Below, one piece after another: positions 63,201 through 64,000 of a stretch of DNA of 64,000 nucleotides. The first letter of the stretch is position 1; each line of letters opens with the position of its first letter. The translations under genes were made by a program, and so were the position numbers. The DNA is from Verrucomicrobiota bacterium (GTDB lineage Bacteria; Verrucomicrobiota; Verrucomicrobiia; CAIQCK01): NCBI GenBank assembly GCA_016235595.1, contig JACRJX010000041.1, positions 434,001 to 498,000 of the forward strand. Reading direction: 5' to 3'. Below the pieces are notes generated by a model that searched no databases, was not told where the DNA came from, and saw only the letters and a program-made list of their open reading frames with translations.

Positions 63201-63721
63201 AGAAGTTTGAAGAGGCCGCCGTCAAATACCGCGAGATCCTCAAGCGCGACCCGGAGAATCTCTTCGGCCTCTCCAACCTCGCCGTCATCCGCTTCCAGCA
63301 GGACCGGCTCGAAGAAGCCGAGCATCTCCTCAATCGCGCGATCCAAATTGCGCCCAACGACGCTTACTCCCACGCCACCATCGGCATCATCTACTTCAAG
63401 CAGGAACGCACCGACGACGCCATCGAGGAACTGACCCGCGCGCTCAAGCTCAATCCCGGCAACGTCGAAGCCCACAACTACCTCGGCATCGCTTGCTGGA
63501 AGAAGGGCTGGCGCTCTGCGGCTGAACAGGAATTGCGCCGCGCCATCGAGATGCGCCCGGACTACGCCGACGCCCACTACAACCTCTCCGTCATTTACGC
63601 GACGCAGAAACCGCCCTTCCTCGGCCTGGCCAAGTTCCACTATCGCAAGACGCTCGAACTCGGCCGTTCGCGCGATCTCAATCTGGAAAAGTCCCTGGCC
63701 GGTGACACGTTGGATAAGTAA
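60227..63721 (+). CDS. Secreted long coiled-coil protein with TPR ends
   Basis: The 1164-residue product has a signal peptide (MKKLVVFAVFATVVFIQCGP), an N-terminal TPR-like unit (about 30-85), a Pro/Ala linker, a very long coiled coil (about 165-870) and a C-terminal block of four TPR units (about 965-1140: AAVKYREILKRDPENLFGLS and following). Residues 547-778 hold nine degenerate copies of a QVEELKRKLEEAERRAKADR unit. The start at 60227 gives the signal peptide; an upstream frame start would add 33 unlike residues. It probably forms a stiff periplasmic rod with a TPR docking end, perhaps connecting to the divergent AsmA protein; this is inferred from position only. Confidence 0.82.
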   Translation: MKKLVVFAVFATVVFIQCGPLFAAAPARDASDLFLRAYLQIQEGDSAFDKGDYTAAQTRYKDALTILKDIQSVQPDWNPHIINFRERYCNQRVDEAKARLAGNASAKTPAAPAATASTQTTPQPPATGAGAGGAEQKQPSSDLSQELERLREQVRRMQAERAAAPPPVVAPIPAPAPAPVPTPEPKRAEAENAQVKKLESELADMRKQLQQFIGDKHQTPPPVPLPSTDAQRVTEMTDQIATLRSQLQQLLAERAQWEQSRQEFARLQAERSSLLSQLQEKDQRLSAGPSALEASQAKALTEQLAQSARTIEALRSESKQLSAELTTVRNDARDKATKVAQLMPLTDQLTATKAEIAKIREELAAKDQQIIAKQQALVTKSQEAAQAEMQIKDMAALQKSNVNLRLSLDKVESLITLGKNREQESSAQIDQLKQQLQEVKTQLTEAQRKDAEVAKLRKELADKNLEVNHAQDQVKNLTPLQKTNADLRLSMSKAEALVAAAMNRERESAAQFEQLKQQLKEAETQLADARRKPAKPAAVSAADAAAAAQVEELKRKLEESERRAATDRAQADGAAAAQVEEWKRKLEEVERRAKADRAAAAQVDELKRKLEEAGRRATTNRTPTDAAAVAQTEELKRKLEEAEGRAKANQAAAARAEELKQKLEEAERRAKTDRAAVAQVEELKQKLAESERRAAVDRAKADHIAMAQVEELKRKLEEAEGRAKADRATVAQVEELKQKLAESERRAAADRTKADRTAVTQVEELKRKLEEAEGRATDAAKNRVTLVKERDLLQLAIEKKTTEYQQFTQKTAADRKKLASLEKKYSELNHQVSVLEMTSRKLSPEEEAFLKRTEVLVQQTGSDSVSGEINANVHRAKERALAQVAALDVPASIPLRPAPKVAQATPAPETTRVASNSTNSAVRTSPSQTTTPPAAAARTSPPQMPTSPTAAVPTGASQAAAPPTAAARSAAPEISADLKPLVDEARDLFSQKKFEEAAVKYREILKRDPENLFGLSNLAVIRFQQDRLEEAEHLLNRAIQIAPNDAYSHATIGIIYFKQERTDDAIEELTRALKLNPGNVEAHNYLGIACWKKGWRSAAEQELRRAIEMRPDYADAHYNLSVIYATQKPPFLGLAKFHYRKTLELGRSRDLNLEKSLAGDTLDK
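61867..62560 (+). repeat. Intragenic tandem repeats coding for coiled-coil units
   Basis: Nine imperfect units of mostly 75 to about 102 bp, each encoding Q-V-E-E-L-K-R/Q-K-L and E-R/G-R-A followed by a variable charged Ala/Asp/Lys linker. DNA identity between units is high (GTCGAGGAGTTGAAG recurs), so length changes by recombination are likely. Confidence 0.75.
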
Positions 63722-63747
63722 GCCCGGAAATCCAGATTCGCTGTGTA

Positions 63748-63769
63748 GTGCCGGCGCCCTTGCCGGCAC
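63748..63769. repeat. Perfect 8-bp stem hairpin between genes
   Basis: GTGCCGGC (63748-63755), loop GCCCTT, GCCGGCAC (63762-63769), 27 bp after the stop codon of the coiled-coil gene and 35 bp before the next ATG. No T-run follows. It may act as an RNA-end stabiliser or belong to a dispersed palindrome family. Confidence 0.5.
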
Positions 63770-63804
63770 GACTCCGGTTTCCAGGCTTCAACACGGAGAC
63801 GATC

Positions 63805-64000
63805 ATGAAGCTCAGCGCACGAAATGTGTGGACTACCGTAATCCTGGCGATGTTTTCGTGCCAAGCGTGTGCCGCCGCGGAATCGGAACCATGGGTGCCG
63901 TTCCATCTGCCGTGGGAAGCGCCGCCGGGCGCGGTTGCCGACGCCCGCTTCCTGCTCGACGCGCCCGCGGGCAAACACGGCCCGATCACGGTGCGCGACG
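63805..64000 (+). CDS. Start of an unidentified secreted protein (3' end outside window)
   Basis: The ATG at 63805 follows the SD GGAGA. The first 65 codons read a signal peptide (MKLSARNVWTTVILAMFSCQ, then ACAAAES) and then a Trp/Pro-rich mature start (EPWVPFHLPWEAPPG) followed by ARFLLDAPAGKHGPITVRD. The mature start looks like the N-terminal beta domain of secreted glycoside hydrolases from this phylum, but 65 residues do not allow a family call. It has the same direction as the coiled-coil/TPR gene and lies 83 bp after it. Confidence 0.7.
   Translation, partial: MKLSARNVWTTVILAMFSCQACAAAESEPWVPFHLPWEAPPGAVADARFLLDAPAGKHGPITVRD

Overview
The window is a GC-rich (about 60-65 percent by eye) bacterial chromosome segment that is densely coded on both strands, with no rRNA, tRNA, CRISPR array or insertion sequence that I can see. 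The gene families point to the Verrucomicrobiota, most likely the Pedosphaera/Limisphaerales side of the phylum. These include ECF sigma factors with long membrane-anchored C-terminal extensions, Spy/CpxP-like LTxxQ proteins, a giant Ser/Thr kinase, SUMF1-like and DUF1080 secreted proteins, PQQ-type beta-propellers, a DUF362 Tat substrate and a TonB-like/squalene-cyclase-like pair. The phylum assignment is an inference from gene content.

Layout. Positions 1-7.5 kb: end of a secreted beta-propeller gene, then two convergent secreted polysaccharide-degrading candidates (an alpha-toroid lyase-like protein and a DUF6259/GH-like protein). 7.6-8.9 kb: 6-phosphofructokinase. 9.0-24.9 kb: a regulatory and envelope region on the minus strand. 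It contains a lone LTxxQ protein, an ECF sigma factor, two S41 proteases, a GNAT, a 2637-residue membrane kinase ending in LTxxQ repeats, another LTxxQ protein and an ECF sigma factor fused through a membrane segment to an LTxxQ domain. The kinase and the fused sigma gene share a 33-bp upstream element. 24.9-31.1 kb: a decayed GNAT pseudogene, an SDR and an MDR dehydrogenase with a beta-propeller protein, then alpha-glucan phosphorylase. 31.3-33.5 kb: a secreted protein joining a SUMF1-like domain to a Lon-like (S16) Ser/Lys protease domain, behind a near-consensus sigma70 promoter.

33.7-40.2 kb: a complete Fe-S assembly operon, sufB-C-D-U-T-S followed by a fur-type regulator, with a good sigma70 promoter in front of sufB. 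40.2-46.7 kb: gpsA and plsY for phospholipid synthesis, a recent tandem duplicate of a TonB-N-like/terpenoid-cyclase-toroid gene, an FxLYD-like protein and a DUF362 protein. 46.7-53 kb: TPR lipoprotein, DUF1080 protein, glycine-zipper lipoprotein, PfkB sugar kinase, a MoeB-rhodanese protein and DUF167. 53-56 kb: a tightly overlapping hisD-hisC-hisB operon. 56-64 kb: AsmA-family protein divergent from a long coiled-coil/TPR protein, and the start of an unidentified secreted protein at the right edge.

The most unusual content is the LTxxQ-ECF-kinase region, a candidate envelope-signalling system in which the same sensor-like fold is attached to a sigma factor, to a kinase, and also made as free-standing anchored proteins. 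Next come the SUMF1-Lon fusion and the domain collage inside the giant kinase.
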